34,500 nucleotides of DNA, from positions 1-34,500 of the forward strand of contig JAHDHG010000007.1 of NCBI GenBank assembly GCA_020631435.1, read 5' to 3'. The DNA comes from Bacteriovoracaceae bacterium (lineage in GTDB: Bacteria; Bdellovibrionota; Bacteriovoracia; Bacteriovoracales; Bacteriovoracaceae). Below the pieces are notes generated by a model, which saw only the letters and a list, made by a program, of their open reading frames with translations, was not told where the DNA came from and did not search any database. Positions within the stretch are counted from its first letter, which is position 1, and every line of letters starts with the position of its first letter. Shown here in pieces: positions 19,722 to 28,472 of this stretch. A program made the translations under genes and the position numbers.

Positions 19722-21164
19722 TTGAAATCCCACATTTTTATTGTTTTGAGTTTCTTACTATCTTTATCAAGCTTTGCGACTACTGCTAATTTTAAAGGAT
19801 CAATTGCTGTTGAGACTTCAAGAATTCACGATTACAAGAGAGCAGACAAGGCAACCGGTGCTCCTTTTGCTTTTGGATCAGGAAGCGAAGAAGTTTTTGG
19901 AAACTCTGATAACGCAGAAATTCAATCCTTTATTTTCAGGTTAAATCCTGAGCTTATTATTAATGATCACGTGACAGTTTTCTCTGAATTGTCTTCTGGT
20001 CATGCTAGAGGTGGAAAGATTGGTGGAAATGGAAATACAGCAAACCAAGTTGGAAATTTTGGAGGAAGATTTTTTCAATCAGCACCTACAAGTGACGATA
20101 CTCTTCATATCAATCAAGCTTATATGGAAATTTATTCTGATATCGCCACTTTTAAAGTCGGTAGGTTTGCAAAGCATTGGGGGCTTGGTGCGGTTTTAAA
20201 TAATGGATCAAATGCAATGGATAGATTCATTTCTAGATATGATGGGATTGAAGGGCAATTTAGTGTTGGTAAATTATTTGTTACTCCTTATTGGTCAAAG
20301 ACAGATGGAACTCTTCATCATTTATCTGGATCAGTTAGAGATATGGGTGTTTCTGTTTTATACGATGATACAAATAATGATATGCAATTAGGTCTTCTTT
20401 GGAGTGAAAGAAAAGCAGGAAGTAGAGCGGGTTCAATGCAGCAATTTAACGGAACTCTTTTGCCTGTGAACGTAAGCGAATCAAGTATTAGAATGTTTGA
20501 TTTTTTCTATAAAAAAGACTGGAAAAATTTTGGTTTTGGTTTAGAGGTTCCATATCTTGATGGAGATGGTGCAAGTAATCTTTACGGAACAGCTGGCAGC
20601 ACAGATGGAATTCAATCAATTTCAGTAATTTTTGAAAGTTATTTCAATGTGAATTCAAATTTCTCTTTAGATTTTAAAGCAGGAATGGTGAGTGGAGATG
20701 ATTCTAGTAAAGAATTTTCTGCAATGTACTTAAATAATAATTACAAACTTGCAGAGCTTTTATTTTCTTATAACTTGCACGCTGTTGAAAATTCTCAGTT
20801 TAATGTTTTTGATGCCGCTGTAACGAATGCTACTTACGCAAAACTTGGTATGAATTATACTAAGGGCCAATGGACATGGAAGCTTGGACTTCTTTGGGCC
20901 AAGGCAAATGAAACTGCAGAGTCTGGTAAGCAAGCTTGGAATCATGATTTAGGATATGCTTATACTGCTGCTGCTAATCAAGATAGTGACTTAGGAATTG
21001 AAGCAGATCTTGGTTTTGATTATCAGTGGAATCCAAATTTAATGCTAAGTGGTTTTTTAAGTTATTATATGGTTGGAGATTATTACGCTTTTACCAATAC
21101 GGGTGCCAACCTTGATACTAAGAATCAGATAGGTGGCGGTTTAAGACTTGCTTTAGATTTCTAG
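19722..21164 (+). CDS. Outer-membrane beta-barrel/porin-like protein
   Basis: Signal peptide MKSHIFIVLSFLLSLSSFATT; repeated amphipathic strands; C-terminal GGGLRLALDF ending in aromatic F. TTG start at 19722 is better spaced from GGAG (19711-19714) than the track start at 19716. Confidence 0.75.
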   Translation: MKSHIFIVLSFLLSLSSFATTANFKGSIAVETSRIHDYKRADKATGAPFAFGSGSEEVFGNSDNAEIQSFIFRLNPELIINDHVTVFSELSSGHARGGKIGGNGNTANQVGNFGGRFFQSAPTSDDTLHINQAYMEIYSDIATFKVGRFAKHWGLGAVLNNGSNAMDRFISRYDGIEGQFSVGKLFVTPYWSKTDGTLHHLSGSVRDMGVSVLYDDTNNDMQLGLLWSERKAGSRAGSMQQFNGTLLPVNVSESSIRMFDFFYKKDWKNFGFGLEVPYLDGDGASNLYGTAGSTDGIQSISVIFESYFNVNSNFSLDFKAGMVSGDDSSKEFSAMYLNNNYKLAELLFSYNLHAVENSQFNVFDAAVTNATYAKLGMNYTKGQWTWKLGLLWAKANETAESGKQAWNHDLGYAYTAAANQDSDLGIEADLGFDYQWNPNLMLSGFLSYYMVGDYYAFTNTGANLDTKNQIGGGLRLALDF

Positions 21165-24100
21165 TTAAATGGGCTAAAGGGCTGATTTCCGTTAAAGCCA
21201 TAATTATTATATCCTGTTTGGCTAAATGAATCAGAGATATATTCATTTTGAATTGCTCCGCCTAGAGAAAGATTTGTAAGTCCTTCTCCGAAAGGTGTGT
21301 ATAGAGAACTCTCATTTCTATAGTTCTGTAGTGTAATGTTCGCAATCTGTTGACTTGCTAATCTGTTTTGTTCCATGGTGTTTGATAGAATTTGGTACAT
21401 ATTATCAAGCTCAGTATTTAAGAAGTCTATGCTGGATATAGAAGAGGAGGTGTCAGCTGTCTTTGCATCAGCAAACTCTTCAAGCTTGTTTTTTTCTTTG
21501 TAATAATCATAAAATTCACCAATGGTTTGATCATCTTGAGTTACCTTTGGAACCGAGTTTTTACATTCGTCTCTGTAATCTTTTTCTTTTAATAACTTAT
21601 CTCTTCTTTTCTCAAGAAATTTAATTCTTTGATTTAGCCCCTTATCATCATCTTCACTAAATTCAACAGAGCTTATTGGCTTAAAAACTTCTTCTTCGTT
21701 AATTTCAACATCTTCATCTTTTTTAATATCATTTAGATCTCTTAATTTTTTAAGTTGGCTTAAATGGAAATCAGTTTTCTCTACAGAGAGTTCACAGTTG
21801 ATAATTTGATCAATGGCCTTACATTTATTTAGTTTGCTTTCTAATTCTTTTTTATCGCTTTTGATGTTGTCTAAATTGTTCGAGTTGTTAATGTCAGTAA
21901 TTTTAGTAATACCTCTTAATGTTCCAATCGCATCTAAAAGATTTTTTTGAATGCTTGAATCTTTGACATACATTGCAGAGTTTTCTAACTTTTGAAGATT
22001 TGATTTTGAATATTTATTTTTAACATAATTTACAATTTTGATATATCTAGCTTTTGATTTTCCTTTGTTACCATTTGTTTCAGAATGATAAGTAGCATGG
22101 GAAGCAGATAATTTGCTTAATATCTTATTAGCTTGAGAATTTATCTTGTTTGCAAAATCTTCAGTGGAAAGATTTCCAATATTTTCAATTTGATTTGATA
22201 ATGAGTTTAGTTGTAATTTTTTTCTAAATTCTTGAAGATCTTTTGTTGGTATGTCTTCAGCAGAGCATTCTCTAGGATCTATGTCTGAAATTTTAATTCC
22301 TTTACTTTTATTATTTGGAACTTTGCTGTCAATGATTTCATTGTCTTCACCTAGCTTTATATAGATATCTTCAAAAACATCGGTAAAATCACCAGTGATT
22401 AAAGATCTTGGGTCAAGGCAATTTACAATATTACTAATTTCATCATCTTTATCTAAGATAAGGCTTGCATCATAACTTTCGCCTCCTCCAAAGCAAGCTT
22501 CTTTTTGTTTTGGATCATCAAATGCAGGGATATGAATAAGGTTATCTAGTGAATCATAATCATTAAAATCAAAATCTTTTGAAGATTTTTCAAGATTTAA
22601 ATCCTTCATTATTGCATTGTTTAATCTATTCGATCTGCTTTCTTTGGTGCCTTCTTTGTCTTTAAATAAATCTGTGAATTTATTAAAAATATTACCTCTA
22701 GCTTTTTTATTAACATTAAATTTTTCAATATTCTCAGTATAATCTTTTAAGCAATTTCCAATTAAAGAGCTAGGGTCAAATGTATCATCTGTATTAATAA
22801 TTTTTTGGAATTTTTTAGATTTAGATTTAAAAAAAGCAGAATAAATATTTATGTCGCCTCCTCCTTGAATATTGTCGGCTTCAATCTCGTTAAGACAATT
22901 CTTTGGAAAACCTTTGAAGGAAACTTTTAACTGGCTACTTCCAATTGGTTTATGCATCTCTATTTTAGGGAGAGAGTTCTCACTGTCTAATTGCTTTATT
23001 AGATAAGCAATTTGAGCCTCATAATCGTTATTTTTGTTCTTTTGTGATTGATCTAAAAGATTTTCTATAGAAGCCTTCAGCTTGTCTTTTATTTCTTCGT
23101 TCATCTTATTAGCAAATTGACTCATCGCTTGTAATGAAGCAGTTTTATAATCTTCCTTTTCAAAACATCGTCTTGGCACTGATTCTTCAAAGCATATTAC
23201 TTGTTCATCATCGACATTTTCTTTTACTGCCCAAGTGGGATTGATTTTAATCCATCCACTTGGCTTGGGTTTTGAGCAATCTTCTGGGTTTTTGATTATA
23301 TTTATTGAAGTATTTTCTTCACTTGAAACAGAGGTGTTTTCATCTGAGCTATCGCTTGTTTCGCCTATGTTATTTTTATTAATAGAAGCAACGTTTCTAT
23401 CAGTCTTTTCTTCACTACTCTCATTGAAGAGCTCTTTAATTAATTCTTTTTCATCAGTAGCCTCTACATTACCTTTATTATTTGAAACTATGATGGGGTC
23501 ATCGTATTCATCTGATCCACCAGAAGAGTCTGTAACTCCATTGCTATCCGAATCATATTCTCCTAAGCTAATTTGGCTTGAAGGTTTATTGAATACATTT
23601 AATTCATCAAATTGAATAGAGTTTGGATAAAAGTTAGCCGTTCTGTAGTTATAGGAATTTGGGAACAATATATCATTTGGTGCAAAAGTTGGTGTGTCTC
23701 TAGGATTTTTTCTTTTGTTTAATGAGTATAGCCAAGGATTTGTATTATTGCTCGCTCCTGTAAAATTTAGAGAGCCTGCATTATTGTTCTGATCCTTGGT
23801 TCTAGTTGCAATTTTTTCTTCATTAAATTCAATTGTATTTATCTTGGGTGCTTTTGAAATACTTGTTTTCTCTATTGCTTTAATTTCTTTGGTAATATTA
23901 AGTTCGTCTTCGATAAATTTACTACTTACTGTTTTATAATCAGAAGGATCATTGTCAGCTTCAGCAGGATTGTCTTTTCTGTTTTCTAAATATTTTATTC
24001 CCGCCTCAGTAAGATAAGGTTTCCCATTAATTATTTTATGAAGATTATCACCTGAATTATTTGTCAATGGTAATTGATATGAATATCTAAAAAGGTGTTC

Positions 24101-24385
24101 TAGTTTTGCTGGTTCAATCTGAAGATTTCCTTTCTTCTCTTCTGCAATAATCATTGAAGCGATTTGTCTTTTTTTAATTCTTTTTAAGTGATTTAATTTT
24201 TTTTCTTTAAATTCTTTTCGATCTTTAGATATAGTTTCTAATTCTTTTTCTGTTTGAGAAATTTCGTCATTCGTTCTTTGTATTGCTTTAGCTAAAGGCG
24301 AGTCAGGCATTTTAAAGTTGGAAGAACCAGATAACCCATAGGTATTAAGAGTAAATAAAAAAATAAATGTGATTATTATATTCAC
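21161..24385 (-). CDS. Large secreted coiled-coil-rich hypothetical protein
   Basis: 1074-aa ORF, GTG start, signal peptide MNIIITFIFLFTLNTYGLSG, then long charged coiled-coil-like and low-complexity Ser/Asp/Glu segments and a G/N/Y/F-rich C-terminus. No family recognised. Confidence 0.75.
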   Translation of the reverse strand: MNIIITFIFLFTLNTYGLSGSSNFKMPDSPLAKAIQRTNDEISQTEKELETISKDRKEFKEKKLNHLKRIKKRQIASMIIAEEKKGNLQIEPAKLEHLFRYSYQLPLTNNSGDNLHKIINGKPYLTEAGIKYLENRKDNPAEADNDPSDYKTVSSKFIEDELNITKEIKAIEKTSISKAPKINTIEFNEEKIATRTKDQNNNAGSLNFTGASNNTNPWLYSLNKRKNPRDTPTFAPNDILFPNSYNYRTANFYPNSIQFDELNVFNKPSSQISLGEYDSDSNGVTDSSGGSDEYDDPIIVSNNKGNVEATDEKELIKELFNESSEEKTDRNVASINKNNIGETSDSSDENTSVSSEENTSINIIKNPEDCSKPKPSGWIKINPTWAVKENVDDEQVICFEESVPRRCFEKEDYKTASLQAMSQFANKMNEEIKDKLKASIENLLDQSQKNKNNDYEAQIAYLIKQLDSENSLPKIEMHKPIGSSQLKVSFKGFPKNCLNEIEADNIQGGGDINIYSAFFKSKSKKFQKIINTDDTFDPSSLIGNCLKDYTENIEKFNVNKKARGNIFNKFTDLFKDKEGTKESRSNRLNNAIMKDLNLEKSSKDFDFNDYDSLDNLIHIPAFDDPKQKEACFGGGESYDASLILDKDDEISNIVNCLDPRSLITGDFTDVFEDIYIKLGEDNEIIDSKVPNNKSKGIKISDIDPRECSAEDIPTKDLQEFRKKLQLNSLSNQIENIGNLSTEDFANKINSQANKILSKLSASHATYHSETNGNKGKSKARYIKIVNYVKNKYSKSNLQKLENSAMYVKDSSIQKNLLDAIGTLRGITKITDINNSNNLDNIKSDKKELESKLNKCKAIDQIINCELSVEKTDFHLSQLKKLRDLNDIKKDEDVEINEEEVFKPISSVEFSEDDDKGLNQRIKFLEKRRDKLLKEKDYRDECKNSVPKVTQDDQTIGEFYDYYKEKNKLEEFADAKTADTSSSISSIDFLNTELDNMYQILSNTMEQNRLASQQIANITLQNYRNESSLYTPFGEGLTNLSLGGAIQNEYISDSFSQTGYNNYGFNGNQPFSPFN

Positions 24386-24391
24386 GTATAT

Positions 24392-24418
24392 TGATCGGAA
24401 TTTTTTAACATTGCTTTA
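24392..24418 (-). promoter_or_regulatory. FliA (sigma28)-like promoter motif for the 1074-aa gene
   Basis: Minus strand TAAA-N15-TCCGATCA against consensus TAAA-N15-GCCGATAA; ends 7 nt before the GTG start. Confidence 0.4.
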
Positions 24419-24556
24419 ATTTATCAAGAATGGAAAAGTGACAATTCATTTTGCTATTTAAAAATCATAAAACCTTTATGTTTTTGCCTACCTTTTTTGT
24501 ATGTTTTTATATAAACCCTTGAAATTACGATTTAATTTTAAATCCAAGTATTTTGC

Positions 24557-24584
24557 TAAAGTAATTATTTTTTTACTCCGATAA
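24557..24584 (+). promoter_or_regulatory. FliA (sigma28)-like promoter motif for the first giant lipoprotein
   Basis: Plus strand TAAA-N16-TCCGATAA (7/8 match to GCCGATAA, spacer one longer than consensus). Confidence 0.4.
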
Positions 24585-24692
24585 TAAAACTGTAGTACGT
24601 AAGTCGGTCAAAAAATCGAAGACTATAAATTTATATAAAAAGAGGCTAGAATTATGGGGACATTAATTTCTATACTTCACGAAAAGGACTTT

Positions 24693-27600
24693 ATGAAGGC
24701 GTTAGTTTTATCAACACTTTTATTTTTAATTGGTTGTTCTAATCAAAATGCAAATCTTTTTGATCCAGGACAAACATCGGGAACATTTCCTGCAAATTCA
24801 TGCGTAGCTACTTGTAAACATGTAGACGGATTAAATTATGACGTTAGCACACTTACTATTGAAGCAGGTGCTTGTCAGTTCAGTGCTTGTTTGGATCCAA
24901 ACTTTGCAGAGAATTCAAAAGCTACAGAGTATCAAGCATATATAGATGCTCATGGAGGAACTCTTGTTCACGATGCTTCTAAATGTTACACGACTAAAAC
25001 TTATGGAACAGGTTGTCCTTATCAAGGAGCCTTAAACTATACAGCAGCTTCACAGACTCCTGGAACTTGTGACTTTAGAGCTTGTACAGATCCAGACTAT
25101 ATGGAATATTGGCAATATTTAGGGATGCAAGCTTATGAAGCAGCTTATCCAGGAGGAACAATTACTTCTGATCCATCTTTATGTTTAACAAAATTTTCTG
25201 GATGTAAATCTACTAGTCAATACGTTACAAATTTTGAAAGCGGTGTTCTTTTCGATGATGGTTCATGTAACTTTGATGCTTGTACACAGAAAGGTTATCA
25301 ATATTATGATGTAGCTGAAGAGACTGCGATTAATTCATATAAATCTTCACTTGGAAATTGTAGACCTTTTACTGGTACAGTGACTCAAAATTGTGGAGGT
25401 CTTTTAGGATGTGCTTTCCAGCATGCTAGTAATTATAATACTAATGCTGAAGTTGAAAATGGAACTTGTAACATCTCTTGTTGTTCTACTGTTGGATATG
25501 AAAACTTCGATGCTAATTGTCAGGCGAATATAGCTGCTTATCAATCATTATTAACTAGCTTAGGTGTAACTCTTACTGGAACTTTAGATTCTGCAGCAGA
25601 TTGTGGAAAAGCTCTAGGTTGTTATTTCCAAAATCAACATGTTTCAAATTATAATGCTCAAGCCAAAGAAGATGGTTCATGTGATATTAGATGTTGTGGT
25701 GACCAGACTGCAATTAACTACGATCAGTCTTGTCAGCAAGCTATTAATACTTATCAACAAACTCTTGCTGGCTTAGGAGTTACTCATACAGGTGTCTATG
25801 ATACATATGCTGGATGCCAATATCCTACTCCAGGATGTGCTTATCAACATGCTTATGTCACAAACTGGCAGCCTCACAAAGTTGAAGATGGCTCATGTGA
25901 TATTCAATGTTGTGGAACTCAGGGTTATGAAAACTATGATCCAAACTGCCAAGTTGTAGTCAATCAGTATACACAAGCAGCAGGTGGTTCAACATCTGGA
26001 AATATAAATACTAACTATCAATGTGGTAAAAAATTAGGTTGTTACTTCCAGAATCAATTTGTTTCTAACTATGATCAAAACTCTATTGAAAATGGATCTT
26101 GTAATATTCAGTGTTGTGCTCAGCAAGGATATGCAAACTATGATCCGCTTTGTGCTCAGGCAGTAAGCCAATATCAATCACTTCTACAATCACTTGGTTT
26201 AACACAGTCAGGCGCTATCAATACAAGTTATAATTGTGGGCCGCAACTTGGATGTAATTACAATGATTCCTTAGGAACTGGTTATGTTTTAAATTATAAT
26301 CAGGGTGCTCAAGAAGATGGATCTTGTAATATTCAATGTTGTGCTGATCCAAATGCTCAGTACTATGATCCAAAATGTCAGCAAGTTATCAATGGATATA
26401 CTCATACTCCAAAAATTGGAAACATTAATGATAGATTTGGATGTGGTCAAACTTTAGGTTGTTCTTATAATGCTTCAGGTGTTCAAAATTATGCAGCCGG
26501 AACAAGTGAAAATGGATCTTGTAATATAGCATGTTGTTCTACTCCTGGATTTGAAAACTATAGTGCAGCTTGTGCTTCAACTGTGAATGGTTACTCTCAA
26601 TTATTAGCAAGTTTAAATATGGCTCCAAGTGGAGTAATTGATCAGGATTACAATTGTGGAAGAAAGAAAGGTTGTACAAATTCTTACGCTTCTAACTACG
26701 ATGCTACAGCTCAACTAGAAGATGGAAGTTGTAATATTGCTTGTAGAGTATGTCCTGCAGGATATTCTCTTTCAACAGATCAAGCATGTGTAACTGCACA
26801 AAACCAATATACTCAATATATTGCGAGCTTAGGCCTAACATCAACTGGAAGTATTTCTACAACTAGTAGTTGTGGATCTGTTCAAGGGTGTGCTTACAAC
26901 GATACAAGAGTAACGAATTATAATTCGCAAGCTCAAGAAAATGGAAGCTGTAATATTTCGTGTTGTGCTAGCCCTGGATATCAAAACTATGATCCAAACT
27001 GTCAAAGTGCTATTGATTCATATTCAGCTTCATTGGCTGCTCTTGGTTTAACGGGATCAGGTATTTTAAATAATAATTATCTTTGTGGTGGCTACGCAGG
27101 ATGTACTTATGCTTCTCAATATACAACTGTTACTCCAGGTGCAACTGTAGAAGATGGAAGTTGTTCTATTAACTGTTGTGCGGATTCATCTAAGTCAAAT
27201 TATGATCCAAACTGTCAGGGTGCAATTAATGCGTATACTTCATTAATTAATGGATTGACTCCTACTGGAACAATTTCAAATAGTGCAAACTGTGGAATTG
27301 ATGTTGGTTGTAGTTATAACAATTCTTATGCAAGTAACTATGAAGCTAATACTCAAGAAAACGGAAGTTGTAATATTGCTTGTTGTGCACTTCAGGGTTA
27401 TGAAAACTATGATCCGAACTGTGCTACTGCAATTTCTGGATATCAAAGTTTCTTAGCAAGTTTAGGATTATCTTCAAATGGTTCTGTTAACAGTAGTTAT
27501 AACTGTGGAGCTCAACTTGGATGTTCTCAACCTAATCTTGTTGGTTCAAATGGACAGCCTGGAAATGCTTCTTATGTAGAAGATGGATCTTGTAATGTTC

Positions 27601-28319
27601 AGTGTTGTTCTAATCCAAATAGTGCAAACTATGATCCAAACTGTCAGGCAAAGATTAATTCTTATTCTCAGCTTCTTGCAGGATTGAGTATTACTCCTAC
27701 TGGTCAGATTGACAGTGCTTTTAATTGTGGTGCTCCTCTTGGTTGTAGTGATAATAGACCAGGAGTATATGTGAGTAATTTCTTATATGGTGCTCAAGAG
27801 AATGGTTCTTGTAATATTCAATGTTGTGGAACTGCAGGTTATGAATTTTATAATCAAAACTGCCAGGCTTATATTTCTAATTATCAGCAACTTCTTGCAA
27901 GCGCTGGTTTAAGTGCTACTGGTTTACTGGATAGTAATTATAACTGTGGTAGAAAGATTGGATGTACTGATCAGTATGCAATGAATTATGATCCTTCTGC
28001 TCAGCATGATCCAAATAACTCATGTATCTTTAAGGCATGTTTGACTCCTGGATATGAAAACTATGCAAGTGACCAACCAATTAGAGATGCTTATGCAGCT
28101 TATGGATCACCTGTTGGTCAGTTATATGCTGGTCCATGTGGAAATAAAATTTGTCCTGCTGGTTTTATCCCTGTAGGAAACACATGTCAGTGTCCTACTG
28201 GTCAAGTTTTATGTCATGGTCAATGTCTAAACTCTTGTCCTGCCGGATACATTGAGCAAAATGGTACTTGCGTTTGTGCACCAGGTACTTATCAAAATAG
28301 TAGCGGCTATTGCGAATAA
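24693..28319 (+). CDS. Giant cysteine-rich tandem-repeat lipoprotein, copy 1
   Basis: Internal start MKALVLSTLLFLIGCSNQN gives a canonical lipobox (LIGC) and an AAAAGGA SD; the track start at 24654 adds 13 residues. Fourteen Cys modules: GC...NYD...EDGSCNIxCC-x11-C...Y..LLASLGL..G.I...NCG, then a CPAG/C-rich C-terminus. Confidence 0.92.
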   Translation: MKALVLSTLLFLIGCSNQNANLFDPGQTSGTFPANSCVATCKHVDGLNYDVSTLTIEAGACQFSACLDPNFAENSKATEYQAYIDAHGGTLVHDASKCYTTKTYGTGCPYQGALNYTAASQTPGTCDFRACTDPDYMEYWQYLGMQAYEAAYPGGTITSDPSLCLTKFSGCKSTSQYVTNFESGVLFDDGSCNFDACTQKGYQYYDVAEETAINSYKSSLGNCRPFTGTVTQNCGGLLGCAFQHASNYNTNAEVENGTCNISCCSTVGYENFDANCQANIAAYQSLLTSLGVTLTGTLDSAADCGKALGCYFQNQHVSNYNAQAKEDGSCDIRCCGDQTAINYDQSCQQAINTYQQTLAGLGVTHTGVYDTYAGCQYPTPGCAYQHAYVTNWQPHKVEDGSCDIQCCGTQGYENYDPNCQVVVNQYTQAAGGSTSGNINTNYQCGKKLGCYFQNQFVSNYDQNSIENGSCNIQCCAQQGYANYDPLCAQAVSQYQSLLQSLGLTQSGAINTSYNCGPQLGCNYNDSLGTGYVLNYNQGAQEDGSCNIQCCADPNAQYYDPKCQQVINGYTHTPKIGNINDRFGCGQTLGCSYNASGVQNYAAGTSENGSCNIACCSTPGFENYSAACASTVNGYSQLLASLNMAPSGVIDQDYNCGRKKGCTNSYASNYDATAQLEDGSCNIACRVCPAGYSLSTDQACVTAQNQYTQYIASLGLTSTGSISTTSSCGSVQGCAYNDTRVTNYNSQAQENGSCNISCCASPGYQNYDPNCQSAIDSYSASLAALGLTGSGILNNNYLCGGYAGCTYASQYTTVTPGATVEDGSCSINCCADSSKSNYDPNCQGAINAYTSLINGLTPTGTISNSANCGIDVGCSYNNSYASNYEANTQENGSCNIACCALQGYENYDPNCATAISGYQSFLASLGLSSNGSVNSSYNCGAQLGCSQPNLVGSNGQPGNASYVEDGSCNVQCCSNPNSANYDPNCQAKINSYSQLLAGLSITPTGQIDSAFNCGAPLGCSDNRPGVYVSNFLYGAQENGSCNIQCCGTAGYEFYNQNCQAYISNYQQLLASAGLSATGLLDSNYNCGRKIGCTDQYAMNYDPSAQHDPNNSCIFKACLTPGYENYASDQPIRDAYAAYGSPVGQLYAGPCGNKICPAGFIPVGNTCQCPTGQVLCHGQCLNSCPAGYIEQNGTCVCAPGTYQNSSGYCE
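25410..27965 (+). repeat. Intragenic array of six-Cys modules (modules 2-13 of copy 1)
   Basis: About 65-75 aa period; invariant C-x3-CC-x11-C core; strongly recurring nucleotide phrases such as GAAGATGGATCTTGTAATATTCAATGTTGT and TATGATCCAAACTGTCAG. Confidence 0.9.
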
Positions 28320-28329
28320 TACTTTTAAT

Positions 28330-28366
28330 GCTCACTAGGAATTAATTTCCTAGTGAGCCTTTTCTT
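28330..28366 (+). terminator. Rho-independent terminator between the two giant lipoprotein genes
   Basis: Perfect 12-bp inverted repeat GCTCACTAGGAA-ttaat-TTCCTAGTGAGC followed by CTTTTCTT. Confidence 0.85.
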
Positions 28367-28396
28367 ATAAAACTTATCAAGTAAAAAATTGTTATT

Positions 28397-28424
28397 TTGT
28401 TTATATCCTATAATTTGCTATAAT
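28397..28424 (+). promoter_or_regulatory. Sigma70-like promoter for copy 2
   Basis: TTGTTT-N16-TATAAT about 50 nt upstream of the ATG at 28473. Confidence 0.4.
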
Positions 28425-28472
28425 TTTATTGTTTCGTGACGGAGTCACTTTATTCATCATAGGAAGGAATCT

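Noticed and set aside
20002-20391. Two short plus-strand ORFs inside the OM barrel gene
   Set aside because: Out-of-frame overlaps of a well-supported CDS.
23235-23615. 126-aa plus-strand ORF
   Set aside because: Antisense to a low-complexity Ser/Glu/Asp-rich stretch of the 1074-aa gene, which gives a long open antisense frame by composition.
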